DNA from: an uncultured Clostridia bacterium
Lineage (GTDB): Bacteria > Bacillota > Clostridia > Christensenellales > Borkfalkiaceae
Length of the DNA: 53,936 nt
Assembly (NCBI GenBank): GCA_944328495.1
Contig: CALVHR010000013.1
Coordinates: 1-53,936 of the forward strand
Reading direction: 5' to 3'
Below the pieces are notes generated by a model. The model saw only the letters and a program-made list of their open reading frames with translations, ran no database searches and was not told the DNA's origin. Numbering within the stretch: the stretch's first letter is position 1; each line of letters begins with the position of its first letter. This document shows positions 15,452 to 24,283 of this stretch, piece after piece. Made by a program: the position numbers and the translations under genes.

Positions 15452-18400
15452 ATGCAACTCAAAAAACATTTTCGGATCACTGCGATCATTGTCGGCGTAC
15501 TGCTTGCTTTATCGCTTTTGATCGTCGCATGCGCCAAGACGGCGGATGAGGGCGGCGATGTCGGCTCCGAAGCGGGCGATTTTCAGCTCATTGACGACAG
15601 CCGCGCGGCGCTCATCGTTGTGGAAGGCACGAATGCACCGGGTGCTACGGACGGCGATTATCCCGGCGTCGTGCGCGCTGCGTACGACTTGCAGGAAGAC
15701 ATCGAAACGGTCACCGACGTCAAACCCGTCATCGCGCAGAGCGTTACGGGCTATACCGATCACGCGATCATCATCGGCACCATCGGCAAGAGCAAGGCGA
15801 TCGGTTCCCTGATCGAAAGCGGCAAGATCGACGTTTCGCAGGTCAAAGGCAAATGGGAAACCTATTTGCTGGACACGGTGGAAGATCCGTTCGGCGACGG
15901 GAAGGTCGGCACGGCGCTCGTCATCGCGGGGTCGGATAAGCGCGGCTCCATTTACGGTATTTACAACATCAGCGAACAGCTCGGCGTATCCCCCTGGACG
16001 TTCTTTGCCGACAGCGTTCCCGCCCACCGCGACAGCTTTACCCTCGCGGCGGATTACCGCTACGTTTCGGAAGAGCCCGACGTGCAGTACCGCGGCATCT
16101 TCATCAACGACGAAGAAGACCTCGAACTGTGGGGCAGGGTGATGGACGACGGCAAGCACATGGGGCCCAAGCTGTACAAAGAGATCTTCGAGATGCTCCT
16201 GCGCAGCAAGGCGAACTATCTCTGGCCGGCAATGCACGCTTGCTCGGACGCGTTTGTAGACTATGTGGAAAATCCTGTCAACGCCGATTATTACGGCATT
16301 GTCATCGGGACTTCGCACTGCGACATGCTGCTTCGCAACAACCTCAACGAGTGGGATAATTTTGTCAGCAAATACAAATCCGAACATCCCGAATATACGA
16401 ATGTAAAAGTTCTGTACGACTATACGGACAAGGCGAGCCAGCCGGTCATCGAAGAATACTGGCGTGAATCGGTGCGCGCGAACAAGGATTATGAAGTATC
16501 CTGGACGCTGGGCATGCGCGGCGCGCACGACGAAGGGTTCAACACCGCATACATCAATCAGGCGCCCTGGTACGGCGACAAGAACATGCTTCTCGAACAG
16601 ATCATCGATTTGCAGCGCACCATTTTGATGGAAGAGCTGGGAGTGGATACCCTGGAAGACGTGTTCATGGTATTCCAGCCGTACAAAGAGGTACAGGAGC
16701 TGTACAACAACGGTCTGGAAGTGCCCGAAGACATCACCATCATTTGGGCGGATGACAACCACGGGTTTGTCCGCAATGTGCCGAACGCCGAAGAGCGCGA
16801 GCGCAGCGGCGGCAACGGCGTGTATTACCATGCGTCCTACTGGGGCCCCGACAACGAGAGCTACATGTGGATCAATTCCATGCCGCAGACGATGGTGTAC
16901 GAGGAGCTGAGCAAGGCATACAAAAGCGGCATTCAGAAGGCATGGGTGCTCAATGCGGGCGACATGCAGATGAATATGATGGAGATCGGGTTCGTTATGG
17001 ACCTGGGCTACGATATCGATCAATACAACAATGAAAACGTATTCGAGCAGTATTACGGAAAGGTGGCTGCGCGCGAATACGGCGAAGAGTTTGCGGACGA
17101 AGTTGTTGCGATCATGAAAGAGTACACGCAGATGACTAATGTGCGCAAGCTCGAGCATATGAGTGTGGATCTCTTCTCGGCGGCGTACGGCGACGAAATG
17201 GAGCGCCGCGCATCGCAGTACAAAGACCTGTGGGAACGCGCAGAAGCGTTGTACGAGGCGATCCCCGAGCGCCAGCAGAACGTGTTCTACGAAACCATTC
17301 TTTTCGAAGTGCGCTGTGCGTATTTCATCAACGCGGAATTCTACTATGCGCAGAAAGGGAACGTTGCCTACGAGCAGGGCCGCAACGCGACTGCTTGGAA
17401 CTGTTACAATCATTCCCTCGAATTCAACCGCATGCGCAAGGACGAAATTTCCTATTACAATACTTTGCTCAACGGCGGCAAGTGGGAAAACATGATGGAT
17501 CCCGAAAACTATGCGCCGCCCGTGATGTCAGGCTTTGCGAACGGCGGACCGACCTTTGCGTTGGGTGCGACGGAGCCGGGCGTCATCGCGGAAGGGGAGT
17601 CGCTGGAACAGCAGGATTCTTCCTTGTCTTTCTACAACTATGCGAAGGGCCGCAAATACATCGATATCTTTAACAAGGGTTCGGGCAATTTCAATTACAC
17701 CGTATCCGCGGATAAAGATTTTGTAAAACTGAGCTCGGCGCAGGGCGTCGTTACGGACGAAGTGCGCGTCTGGGCAGAGATCGATTGGAGCAAGATTTCC
17801 AAAAACGAAACGGCGACCGTGACGATCACCTCGGGCAATTACACGAAAACAATTTCGATCAACGTCGTGTTTGGCAACTATGATCTCGGCGAAGGCACAT
17901 ATGTGGAGCAGGACGGCTACGTTTCCATTGAAGCGGAACATTACACGCGTGAAAAGGAAACGGCTGCGGCAAGCTGGGAAGTGATCAAAGATCTCGGCCG
18001 CGTTTCGGGAGATATGGTCCGTGCAGAGAGCAATACCCTTGCCGGCTACAATCTCGATACGTTTGCGTCTTCCGCACCCTATCTCGAATACGATGTGTAT
18101 TTTACTTCGACGGGCACCTTTGAGATGGAAGTGTACCGCCTTCCCACGCTGCATTCGCAGGGGCATGTGCGCCTTGCGGTCGGCGTCGGCGACGCGGCTC
18201 CCGTCGTCATCGAAGGCGAACGCGATTACGGCACCAATAATCCCGCTTGGGAAGAGGGCGTATTCACGCAGATCATCAAGCATACCCTCAGCATCACGAT
18301 CGAAAATGCAGGCGTCAATACGATCCGCCTGTACATGATCGATCCCTGGATCGTCGTTGACAAGATGGTGGTATATACTTCCGAGAAACAGGATTCCTAT

Positions 18401-19900
18401 TTCGGACCGCTGGAAAGCTACAACACGACGTACAACACCGATCCTGTGGCGAAAGCGTATTACGACGCGTTCTACGGCACGGACGGCGAAACGTACACTT
18501 TGCCCGAAGGGTATGACCTTGCGGAAACGTACGGCACCGGCTACTTTGTGGAGCAGGGCGGAAAACTCACCATCGAGCCCGAACTTGCGGCGGAAGAGAG
18601 CGAATACGCATATACGGACGGCAGATGGATCCCGGCGGTCACGGATGCGGGCATTTCCATGCGCACCGTGGATCTGCGCGAAGATTACAGCGGCAATACG
18701 GGCGCCGCTCCCACGATGAATTTTGAGATCATCATCACGACGCCCGGCACCTATAACTTCTGGGTAAATGTGCAGGCTCCCACGCACCGTTCTGGAGCGT
18801 ATGCAGTCGGTATCAACGGAAGTGTGATTTTTACGCAAGACGAATATGCGTATGACCGCGAAGAGGTGTTCCATTGGAGAAAAGCGGGAACGACCCTTTC
18901 GTTCAGCGCGGCAGGCAGGTATACGTTGAATATATATTGCATCGAAGACGGCGTATCCATTGAAAAAATTTATCTTACAAAAACGAGTGAAACGCCTACG
19001 AGCGACAGCGTGACCGCTTCGGCGCGCACGACGATCTACAGCAGCAGCGATCCGGCGGCAACGGCGGCGGATGCGGCGCTGCGCAGCGAACTGATGGCGG
19101 CGGCGAGTGCGCTCGGCAATTACTACGCGATCCCCGCAGGAGACGGTCTCGGCGAGTATAAGCAGGCAGACGTGGACGCGCTGCGCGAAGCGATCGAAGA
19201 CGTATATGCGCTGGTCAATAAGACGTCGGCACTCACCGAAGGCGAAGCGGATGCTGCGATTGAGGCGTTGAATGCGGCGTATGCGGCAATGAATGCGGGT
19301 CGCAACATGAGCGCGGACGGCAAAAATTATCTCGTGTACGAGGATTATGAAAAGTCGGTTGCGGGCATGCAGGCTTACGGTGTAGAGATCAATGCATTGA
19401 GCCTTACCCCTGACATGATCGTGCGCAGGGCGGCGGACGGCACACAGTATCTGAACGTGCGCACCTTCCAGGCACAGCGCAATATGCAGAAAGCGTTCCT
19501 GCAATACAGCTTTGCGCCGCAGAGCGGGGAATTCACTGTCGAGGCGCGTATGAGCTTCAACGAAGCGGATTGGGGCAATGCGATCTATCTTCTCAATGAA
19601 GACGGCGAATATTCGGTCAGCATTGCGTTTGAATATGCGTACGGAAAATACAATCTCGTCGCATATAATGCGGGCGTAAAGACAGTTTTGGCGGAATACA
19701 CGCGCAATGAAATGGTCGACATAAAAGTGGTGACGGATGTGGAAAGCGGCCGTTTCGATGTGTATGTGAACGGTGAGATGAAAGCGGACGGATTTCGTTA
19801 TCGCAACAGTGCAGATACGTTAAACGCGGTCATGTTCGGAAGCTCTGCCAAGAATTCCGATTTGCGCGTAGATTCGATCGCCGTGTATACTGCGGAATAA
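15452..19900 (+). CDS. GH115 alpha-glucuronidase lipoprotein with extra C-terminal modules
   Basis: This 1,482-residue lipoprotein (lipobox IVAC, Cys27) is a glycoside hydrolase of family 115, which removes (4-O-methyl)-glucuronic acid side chains from xylan. The N-terminal domain runs from about 40 to 200. The catalytic part begins at YRGIFINDEEDL (about 211) and contains MGPKLYKEIFEMLL, KANYLWPAMH, IGTSHCDMLLRNN, LGMRGAHDEG and IIWADDNHGFVRNVP, all hallmarks of the family. A helical bundle follows to about 680. Residues 815-980 are the usual GH115_C beta-sandwich. Beyond that are a second sandwich (1028-1200), an Ala-rich helical FIVAR-like segment (1203-1287) and a LamG-like domain (1290-1482), making it about 500 residues longer than typical enzymes. 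The start at 15452 follows GGAGGAAG; longer reading upstream runs through hairpin sequence and is rejected. Confidence 0.93.
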   Translation: MQLKKHFRITAIIVGVLLALSLLIVACAKTADEGGDVGSEAGDFQLIDDSRAALIVVEGTNAPGATDGDYPGVVRAAYDLQEDIETVTDVKPVIAQSVTGYTDHAIIIGTIGKSKAIGSLIESGKIDVSQVKGKWETYLLDTVEDPFGDGKVGTALVIAGSDKRGSIYGIYNISEQLGVSPWTFFADSVPAHRDSFTLAADYRYVSEEPDVQYRGIFINDEEDLELWGRVMDDGKHMGPKLYKEIFEMLLRSKANYLWPAMHACSDAFVDYVENPVNADYYGIVIGTSHCDMLLRNNLNEWDNFVSKYKSEHPEYTNVKVLYDYTDKASQPVIEEYWRESVRANKDYEVSWTLGMRGAHDEGFNTAYINQAPWYGDKNMLLEQIIDLQRTILMEELGVDTLEDVFMVFQPYKEVQELYNNGLEVPEDITIIWADDNHGFVRNVPNAEERERSGGNGVYYHASYWGPDNESYMWINSMPQTMVYEELSKAYKSGIQKAWVLNAGDMQMNMMEIGFVMDLGYDIDQYNNENVFEQYYGKVAAREYGEEFADEVVAIMKEYTQMTNVRKLEHMSVDLFSAAYGDEMERRASQYKDLWERAEALYEAIPERQQNVFYETILFEVRCAYFINAEFYYAQKGNVAYEQGRNATAWNCYNHSLEFNRMRKDEISYYNTLLNGGKWENMMDPENYAPPVMSGFANGGPTFALGATEPGVIAEGESLEQQDSSLSFYNYAKGRKYIDIFNKGSGNFNYTVSADKDFVKLSSAQGVVTDEVRVWAEIDWSKISKNETATVTITSGNYTKTISINVVFGNYDLGEGTYVEQDGYVSIEAEHYTREKETAAASWEVIKDLGRVSGDMVRAESNTLAGYNLDTFASSAPYLEYDVYFTSTGTFEMEVYRLPTLHSQGHVRLAVGVGDAAPVVIEGERDYGTNNPAWEEGVFTQIIKHTLSITIENAGVNTIRLYMIDPWIVVDKMVVYTSEKQDSYFGPLESYNTTYNTDPVAKAYYDAFYGTDGETYTLPEGYDLAETYGTGYFVEQGGKLTIEPELAAEESEYAYTDGRWIPAVTDAGISMRTVDLREDYSGNTGAAPTMNFEIIITTPGTYNFWVNVQAPTHRSGAYAVGINGSVIFTQDEYAYDREEVFHWRKAGTTLSFSAAGRYTLNIYCIEDGVSIEKIYLTKTSETPTSDSVTASARTTIYSSSDPAATAADAALRSELMAAASALGNYYAIPAGDGLGEYKQADVDALREAIEDVYALVNKTSALTEGEADAAIEALNAAYAAMNAGRNMSADGKNYLVYEDYEKSVAGMQAYGVEINALSLTPDMIVRRAADGTQYLNVRTFQAQRNMQKAFLQYSFAPQSGEFTVEARMSFNEADWGNAIYLLNEDGEYSVSIAFEYAYGKYNLVAYNAGVKTVLAEYTRNEMVDIKVVTDVESGRFDVYVNGEMKADGFRYRNSADTLNAVMFGSSAKNSDLRVDSIAVYTAE

Positions 19901-19909
19901 GGAGGAGCC

Positions 19910-20950
19910 ATGAAAAAATTATCAAAATTTCTTTGTATGCTGCTCGTCGGCGTGTTCCTGTGTGCGTTTTTTGCGGCATGCAGCAAAACAGCGTCGAATC
20001 CTTCTGACGGCGGCGGTGGCGACGGCGGCAACGGAGGCAACGTAGGCGGAGTTCCGTCTCTTGCGCTTACCGTTCAAAACAGTGTGGTCGCACAGTTTGA
20101 GACCAACGCCGTGACGGTTTCTGCGGAAAATTTCCCCGCAGGACAGGAATTTACCTATCAGATCGCAGGCGAAGACGGAATGTATCGGGACGCAAAGGCA
20201 ACTGCGGATACCGCATATGCGTTTTTGTGCAATGAATTGGGTGAGTTCAGTGTCCGTGCGGTCGCAAAGGTAAACGATACAACGTACACCAGTAACGTCG
20301 GTTCCTTTACCGTCAAAGCGGAGGGCGGTGCGATGTTCGGCACTTCTCCCGAGGGGCACAAGCCGACCATCAATATCGATTTCAGCCATGACGACGGGAC
20401 TGCGGATGCCTATCTGGAACATAAAGGCGTCGACAACGTTTCCAACGAATATGCGTACGTCAAAGGGGTGATGACCGATCAGTTCATGTTTACGACGACC
20501 ATCGATCTCGTGGGCATCAACGGCGGCGAGCCCTATCCGAAAGCGGGCATCTTCGCACGCTCGGGCAATACGATCTACTATCTCGCGTTTGACATGCACG
20601 TCGATTACAGTTTCGGCGACGTCGTGCTGGTGCAGTGTTCCGGTATCGATTGGTACTGGCCGGGGAAAGTCGTCAATTTCAACAATATTTCTTTCCGCAA
20701 CGGGAGCGAACGCGTGACGCATTCGCTGACCATGGTGCGCGACGGTGAATACTTCTACTGTGCGGTGGACGGCAATTGGTTTGCCTGCTATAAAATCAGC
20801 GGATTTTTAGCGGAGACGGCGATCGGCACATTCACGATGGCACAGCACGCGATCTTCTCCGAATACGGCTATGTGCTGGGCGGCACCGAAGCATACGCGG
20901 CGGCGCTCGAAGAGGCTTCGGAGACGATCAAAACGGTCACAACTTTCTGA
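19910..20950 (+). CDS. Small secreted lipoprotein with LamG-like domain
   Basis: This 346-residue lipoprotein has a lipobox FAAC (Cys24) and a Gly/Asn/Asp-rich linker (29-47). An Ig-like strand region runs from 50 to 135 and a concanavalin-type beta-sandwich from about 150 to 325, rich in aromatic residues (WYWPG near 245). No enzyme motif is seen. It starts nine bases after the GH115 stop with GGAGGA and is the last gene of that operon, before two stacked terminators. A glycan-binding role is likely from fold and context; I cannot name a family with certainty. Confidence 0.75.
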   Translation: MKKLSKFLCMLLVGVFLCAFFAACSKTASNPSDGGGGDGGNGGNVGGVPSLALTVQNSVVAQFETNAVTVSAENFPAGQEFTYQIAGEDGMYRDAKATADTAYAFLCNELGEFSVRAVAKVNDTTYTSNVGSFTVKAEGGAMFGTSPEGHKPTINIDFSHDDGTADAYLEHKGVDNVSNEYAYVKGVMTDQFMFTTTIDLVGINGGEPYPKAGIFARSGNTIYYLAFDMHVDYSFGDVVLVQCSGIDWYWPGKVVNFNNISFRNGSERVTHSLTMVRDGEYFYCAVDGNWFACYKISGFLAETAIGTFTMAQHAIFSEYGYVLGGTEAYAAALEEASETIKTVTTF

Positions 20951-20984
20951 TGAGCTTCATGCAGTAAATCAAAAATTTAAGCGC

Positions 20985-21015
20985 ACGGCGCAGACGGGTA
21001 TACCGTCTGCGCCGT
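20985..21015 (+). terminator. First terminator hairpin of the convergent pair
   Basis: ACGGCGCAGACGG (20985-20997) pairs with 21003-21015 around GTATA, a 13-bp stem followed by ACAAAAAT. It ends the 9122-20950 operon. Confidence 0.7.
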
Positions 21016-21023
21016 ACAAAAAT

Positions 21024-21060
21024 AGCGACGGCACCGTTTTGGCGGTGCCGTCGCTTTGAT
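21024..21060 (-). terminator. Second terminator, serving the GH32 gene
   Basis: AGCGACGGCACCG (21024-21036) pairs with 21043-21055. On the minus strand it is followed by a run reading ATTTTTG; on the plus strand by TTTGATT. It can therefore act in both directions. Confidence 0.75.
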
Positions 21061-21070
21061 TGTGCAGCAT

Positions 21071-22348
21071 TTATTCGTCGTAAAAGCGGGCAGGATGCAT
21101 TTCGCAGATGCGCACATTGTGCACGTTCTCTCCGTAAAAGAGCCGCTTCTCTTTTTCCGCCGCATAAAAGCGGAAAGAAAGGGCGCGGCCCTGCGCAAAA
21201 ATTTCGATCGCGCTCCCGTCCAGCAGAATATCCAGTTCTTTTGCGCCGCCGAGCGGCAAAGCGAGGGGCGCGTCGTTTGCATCGGGAAATTTGCTTTGAC
21301 GGCGCACATGCAGGATGCCGTCCGAAACGTTCGCAAATATGCCTTCTCCTCCGCCTGAACGCAGGACAAACGAACTGTTTTGCTCTGCCGCAAGGCGGAT
21401 GCGCGCGTGCTCGCACGTGCTCTCGGGAGAGAGTGCGGCGCCTTCGAGGGAAGCGAGCGCGCCGATGGGAGCAAATAGCGGCGTATAGCCGTTTAAACGT
21501 ATGAGGCGCGGCAGGGCAAGGCAGCCGCTGTACAAGCCGTCGGGAGAAGATCGCCCGCACAGATCTTCGCGCAGCCAGCCGTAGAGAACAGTCTGACCGT
21601 CCGCGCTCGCTGACAGATTGCTCGCGTAAAACGCGTTTGTACCGAAATCCGTGTCGCCCTCTTCACGTACGCTGAGCGTTTTTCCGTCAAATACGCCGCA
21701 GGCATAGCGCACGCGCCCGCCGCGCATCGAAGAGTACAGCAAAAGCATTGTGTCGCCGAAGATTGCGGCGTTAGGGCATTCAAGGATGTCTCCCTCGACG
21801 GCAAACAGTTCGCCGGAAAAATCCCAGCGGTTCAAGGACTCGTCCTGCGCGCGGTACAAGAGGATACAGCCGCGCTTATCGCGCGTTCCTGTCAGCAGAA
21901 GATATACGTTTTGTCGGAAGGAAAAGACGAACGGATCCCTCCATTCGCGGACGCGAAAAGGGTGTATCTCCGATGTGATCTGTGCTTTGCGTGCGATGTG
22001 TGAAAAATCGGGTTCGGCGTCGCAAACGATCTGTTTCGCGTGCTCGGCGACGGCGCGGTCTTCGAAGCCGATGGATGTGTAAAAAATTTTAATTTTGTCC
22101 TTTGCTGCGAAACAACAGCCCGAAAAACAGTACCGTTCTCCCGACGCGGGGTCGGGGGCAAGCCGTACGCCGCGTCGCGTCCAGTTCACGAGGTCTTTGC
22201 TGCTTGCGTATGCCCAGCAGATATTTCCCCAGTCCGAGCTTTCGGGATTGTACTGATAGAACAGATGATAGGTTTTTCCGTCGAAATAGGTGCCGTTGGG
22301 GTCGTTCATCCAGTTGCGAGCGGGTGCGAAATGATATTGCGGACGCAT
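21071..22348 (-). CDS. GH32 beta-fructosidase (sucrose/fructan hydrolase), cytoplasmic
   Basis: This 425-residue protein without signal peptide belongs to glycoside hydrolase family 32. The nucleophile Asp16 lies in WMNDPNG at the very N-terminus, the transition-state Asp138 in EWRDPF and the acid/base Glu190 in ECPN. The FSGCC segment (75-79) matches the FSGS block. The C-terminal beta-sandwich spans about 300-425. It would split sucrose, sucrose-6-phosphate or short fructans after uptake. ATG at 22348 is preferred because AGGAGG precedes it and the WMNDPNG motif then sits at the usual distance from the start; a longer reading to 22393 has no ribosome site. A LysR-type gene lies 79 bases upstream on the same strand. 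Confidence 0.92.
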   Translation of the reverse strand: MRPQYHFAPARNWMNDPNGTYFDGKTYHLFYQYNPESSDWGNICWAYASSKDLVNWTRRGVRLAPDPASGERYCFSGCCFAAKDKIKIFYTSIGFEDRAVAEHAKQIVCDAEPDFSHIARKAQITSEIHPFRVREWRDPFVFSFRQNVYLLLTGTRDKRGCILLYRAQDESLNRWDFSGELFAVEGDILECPNAAIFGDTMLLLYSSMRGGRVRYACGVFDGKTLSVREEGDTDFGTNAFYASNLSASADGQTVLYGWLREDLCGRSSPDGLYSGCLALPRLIRLNGYTPLFAPIGALASLEGAALSPESTCEHARIRLAAEQNSSFVLRSGGGEGIFANVSDGILHVRRQSKFPDANDAPLALPLGGAKELDILLDGSAIEIFAQGRALSFRFYAAEKEKRLFYGENVHNVRICEMHPARFYDE

Positions 22349-22364
22349 CGTATCCTCCTTGTAT

Positions 22365-22387
22365 ATCCCGCTTCGAATCTGCGGGAT
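22365..22387 (-). promoter_or_regulatory. Hairpin in front of GH32
   Basis: ATCCCGC and GCGGGAT (22365-22371 and 22381-22387) flank nine bases just upstream of the GH32 ribosome site. It may be an operator or an attenuating leader hairpin. No -35/-10 pair is clear in this 79-base gap. Confidence 0.4.
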
Positions 22388-22427
22388 GTTCACGTTTTCA
22401 AAGCAACGCTATGGAAATTTTATGGCA

Positions 22428-23315
22428 CTAATGTTGCAAGACAGCGGTCAGTTCGCGCAAAAAACAGTCCGCCGCAGGCGAGAGAAGCCGAGATTTTTTG
22501 CGGACGACGTCGAGATGCGACTCAACGGGCGGGGAAAGGGGGAGAAACTGCAGATCGTTTGATTCGTCCGCACAGACAATGCGGTTGATGCCGAGCGCAC
22601 AGCCCAGTCCTTCGCGCACGAGAAGGGAGGCATTGAAAAGCAGATTGTAGGTGGCGGCGATCTCGGGGGCGGTGCCTGCTCTGCGCAGCCAGTTCGCCAC
22701 GGCGTGTGCTTTGTTGCGCATCACCTGCTGCGAACAAATGAGCGGGACATCGCGCAGATCTTCTGCCGTAACCGCCTGCTTTGAGGCCAGCGGATGATCG
22801 CTGCGCACCAAGACGCCCCACTCGTCAAAGAGGGGCAGGCGGATATATTCAAACTCGGACATGTCGGGATAGTCGATGAGCACGCCGAAGTCAAACAGTC
22901 CCTGATCCAGACGCTCGGTGACGGTCGCGGCGTCGCCGCTGAAAAAGTGGAAGCGTATTTTCGGGTTGTTTTCCCGTGTGCGCTTTGCCGCCCGTGCGAT
23001 CAGCCGCATGGCGTACGATTCGCCGCAGCCGATGGAAACGTCGCCGCTGATGTCTTTATCCGAGCCTGTCAGTTCCTTTTCCGTCTTTTCGTACAGTTCC
23101 AGGATCTCTTCCGCACGCTTGCGAAGCAATTTCCCCGCAGGGGTAAGCGAGATGCGGCGGTTTTCCCGAACGAATAGGGGTTTCCCGATCTCTTCTTCAA
23201 GACTGTGCATCTGCCGCGACAGGTTGGGCTGCGTCGTGTGCACGAGGTCGGCTGCTTTGGTTATGTTTTCTTCGTTTGCGACGGCAAGAAAATATCGCAA
23301 TTCCCGCAATTCCAT
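22428..23315 (-). CDS. LysR-family transcriptional regulator
   Basis: This 295-residue regulator has an N-terminal winged HTH (residues 1-60: MELRELRYFLAVANEENI, then TTQPNLSRQMHSLEEEIG) and a C-terminal type 2 periplasmic-binding-like effector domain (about 90-290). It is the normal length for LysR proteins. ATG at 23315 is chosen because AAGGAG precedes it and the canonical MELREL start follows; longer readings lack a site. It lies upstream of GH32 on the same strand and divergent from the promoter at 23407, so it may control either. LysR regulators usually bind next to their own promoter and respond to a small metabolite. Confidence 0.93.
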   Translation of the reverse strand: MELRELRYFLAVANEENITKAADLVHTTQPNLSRQMHSLEEEIGKPLFVRENRRISLTPAGKLLRKRAEEILELYEKTEKELTGSDKDISGDVSIGCGESYAMRLIARAAKRTRENNPKIRFHFFSGDAATVTERLDQGLFDFGVLIDYPDMSEFEYIRLPLFDEWGVLVRSDHPLASKQAVTAEDLRDVPLICSQQVMRNKAHAVANWLRRAGTAPEIAATYNLLFNASLLVREGLGCALGINRIVCADESNDLQFLPLSPPVESHLDVVRKKSRLLSPAADCFLRELTAVLQH

Positions 23316-23334
23316 GGCATTTCTCCTTTTGTGT

Positions 23335-23363
23335 ATTATACCATGTCCCCATTCATCCGTCAA
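23335..23363 (-). promoter_or_regulatory. Promoter of the LysR gene
   Basis: On the minus strand TTGACG (23363-23358) and TATAAT (23340-23335) are 17 bases apart, leaving a leader of about 13 bases before the ATG at 23315. Confidence 0.8.
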
Positions 23364-23406
23364 CGGGTATGCAAAAAATCCCGGCATATCCTTTTTCGAT
23401 GTGCGA

Positions 23407-23435
23407 TTGACTTCCTCTTCGTCTTATATTATAAT
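23407..23435 (+). promoter_or_regulatory. Promoter of the ArsR remnant/GH43 transcription unit
   Basis: TTGACT (23407-23412) and TATAAT (23430-23435) are 17 bases apart. It faces away from the LysR promoter. It is the only clear promoter before the GH43-GH43-GH2 genes. Confidence 0.8.
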
Positions 23436-23480
23436 AGAAAAAAATGCGGCAACCGCTTTTGCGGGGCGGAGGGGGGAAAC

Positions 23481-23648
23481 ATGGCCAAGCGCGAATACAC
23501 TCTTTGCATTGATGACGAGGAAAATTTACAAAAAATGGTACAGGCGCTCAATGCGTCCGTACGGAGAGAGATCATGTGCCTTTTGCGTTCGTCCTGTTAT
23601 TCGATCGCGGCGCTTGCAAAAAAACTCAAACTTCGGCAGACAATTTGA
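23481..23648 (+). pseudogene. Truncated ArsR-type HTH regulator (N-terminal 50 residues)
   Basis: Only 55 codons remain. Residues 20-50 carry the start of an ArsR-like winged helix (MVQALNASVRREIMCLL, then SIAALAKKL), where a recognition helix and wing should follow. Instead the frame leaves homology at about residue 51 and stops at 23648. A good GGGGGGAAAC leader and a consensus promoter precede it. From about 23636 the same DNA reads in another frame as the middle of a secreted beta-sandwich protein. This looks like a deletion that joined the 5' part of a regulator to the 3' part of its former downstream neighbour. A single frameshift does not explain it because the two halves belong to different families. 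Confidence 0.7.
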
Positions 23649-24268
23649 CGGTCTATACCGCCGAACACGAATTGTACCGCATCCGTTTCGGAATTGGACT
23701 GAACAACGAGACGGCGCAGGGCGCAAGCTATCCGATGACCGCATATGCGGACGATTTCCGCGCCAAAGTGGAACGTTCGGCTGACAGCGTGACTTTCCGC
23801 TTTATCTCGACGGGCGATTTCGGGGTGTACAGCACCGGTGAGAGGGAAATGATCCTTATTTATATCGATCGCGGCGAAGCGTTGGATGGTTGGGAGAACG
23901 TCGATTATCTGATCAAGATTGCTTCCGACGGGAATGTGTACGGGAAAGCGGGGGCATGGTGGTCCGCGGCGGAAAGCGACAAAATCGGCACGGCGCAGAT
24001 CACCCGCGAAAACGGCATCACCACCGTTTCGTATACCGTTACCAACCAGGCGTTGGGGATCGCTGCGGGCGAAGTGTTCGGCGTGGCGATGCGCGAAGCG
24101 GCGCACAACGCGGGGGATCATACTTTATATGATCCTTGGTGGGATTGCTATCTCGATCATGTAGACAGAGAAGGCGGCGTGGACGCTGCGAATGCGTCGC
24201 AGTATATCCGCGTGGCAGCGGACGGAACCCTGTACCGTGCGGCGAGCAATGCCGCGGCAAACGCATAA
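23576..24268 (+). CDS. 5'-truncated secreted beta-sandwich (CBM9-like) protein
   Basis: The open frame can start at GTG 23576, inside the ArsR remnant, giving 230 residues. Only the part from about residue 20 (SADNLTVYTAEHE) looks like genuine protein. That part, about 210 residues, resembles a family 9-type carbohydrate-binding sandwich with strands such as VYGKAGAWWSAAES and DPWWDCYLDHV. It has no signal peptide or lipobox, unlike every other extracellular protein of this locus, so it has lost its N-terminus and is probably not exported. It ends 15 bases before the first GH43 gene. Whether the fragment is translated is uncertain; GGAGAGAG lies just upstream of the GTG. Confidence 0.6.
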   Translation: MPFAFVLLFDRGACKKTQTSADNLTVYTAEHELYRIRFGIGLNNETAQGASYPMTAYADDFRAKVERSADSVTFRFISTGDFGVYSTGEREMILIYIDRGEALDGWENVDYLIKIASDGNVYGKAGAWWSAAESDKIGTAQITRENGITTVSYTVTNQALGIAAGEVFGVAMREAAHNAGDHTLYDPWWDCYLDHVDREGGVDAANASQYIRVAADGTLYRAASNAAANA

Positions 24269-24283
24269 AGGGGGAGAACGAAC

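Noticed and set aside
15509-17413. A 634-codon minus-strand frame
   Set aside because: It is antisense to the GH115 catalytic domain, whose motifs are unmistakable.
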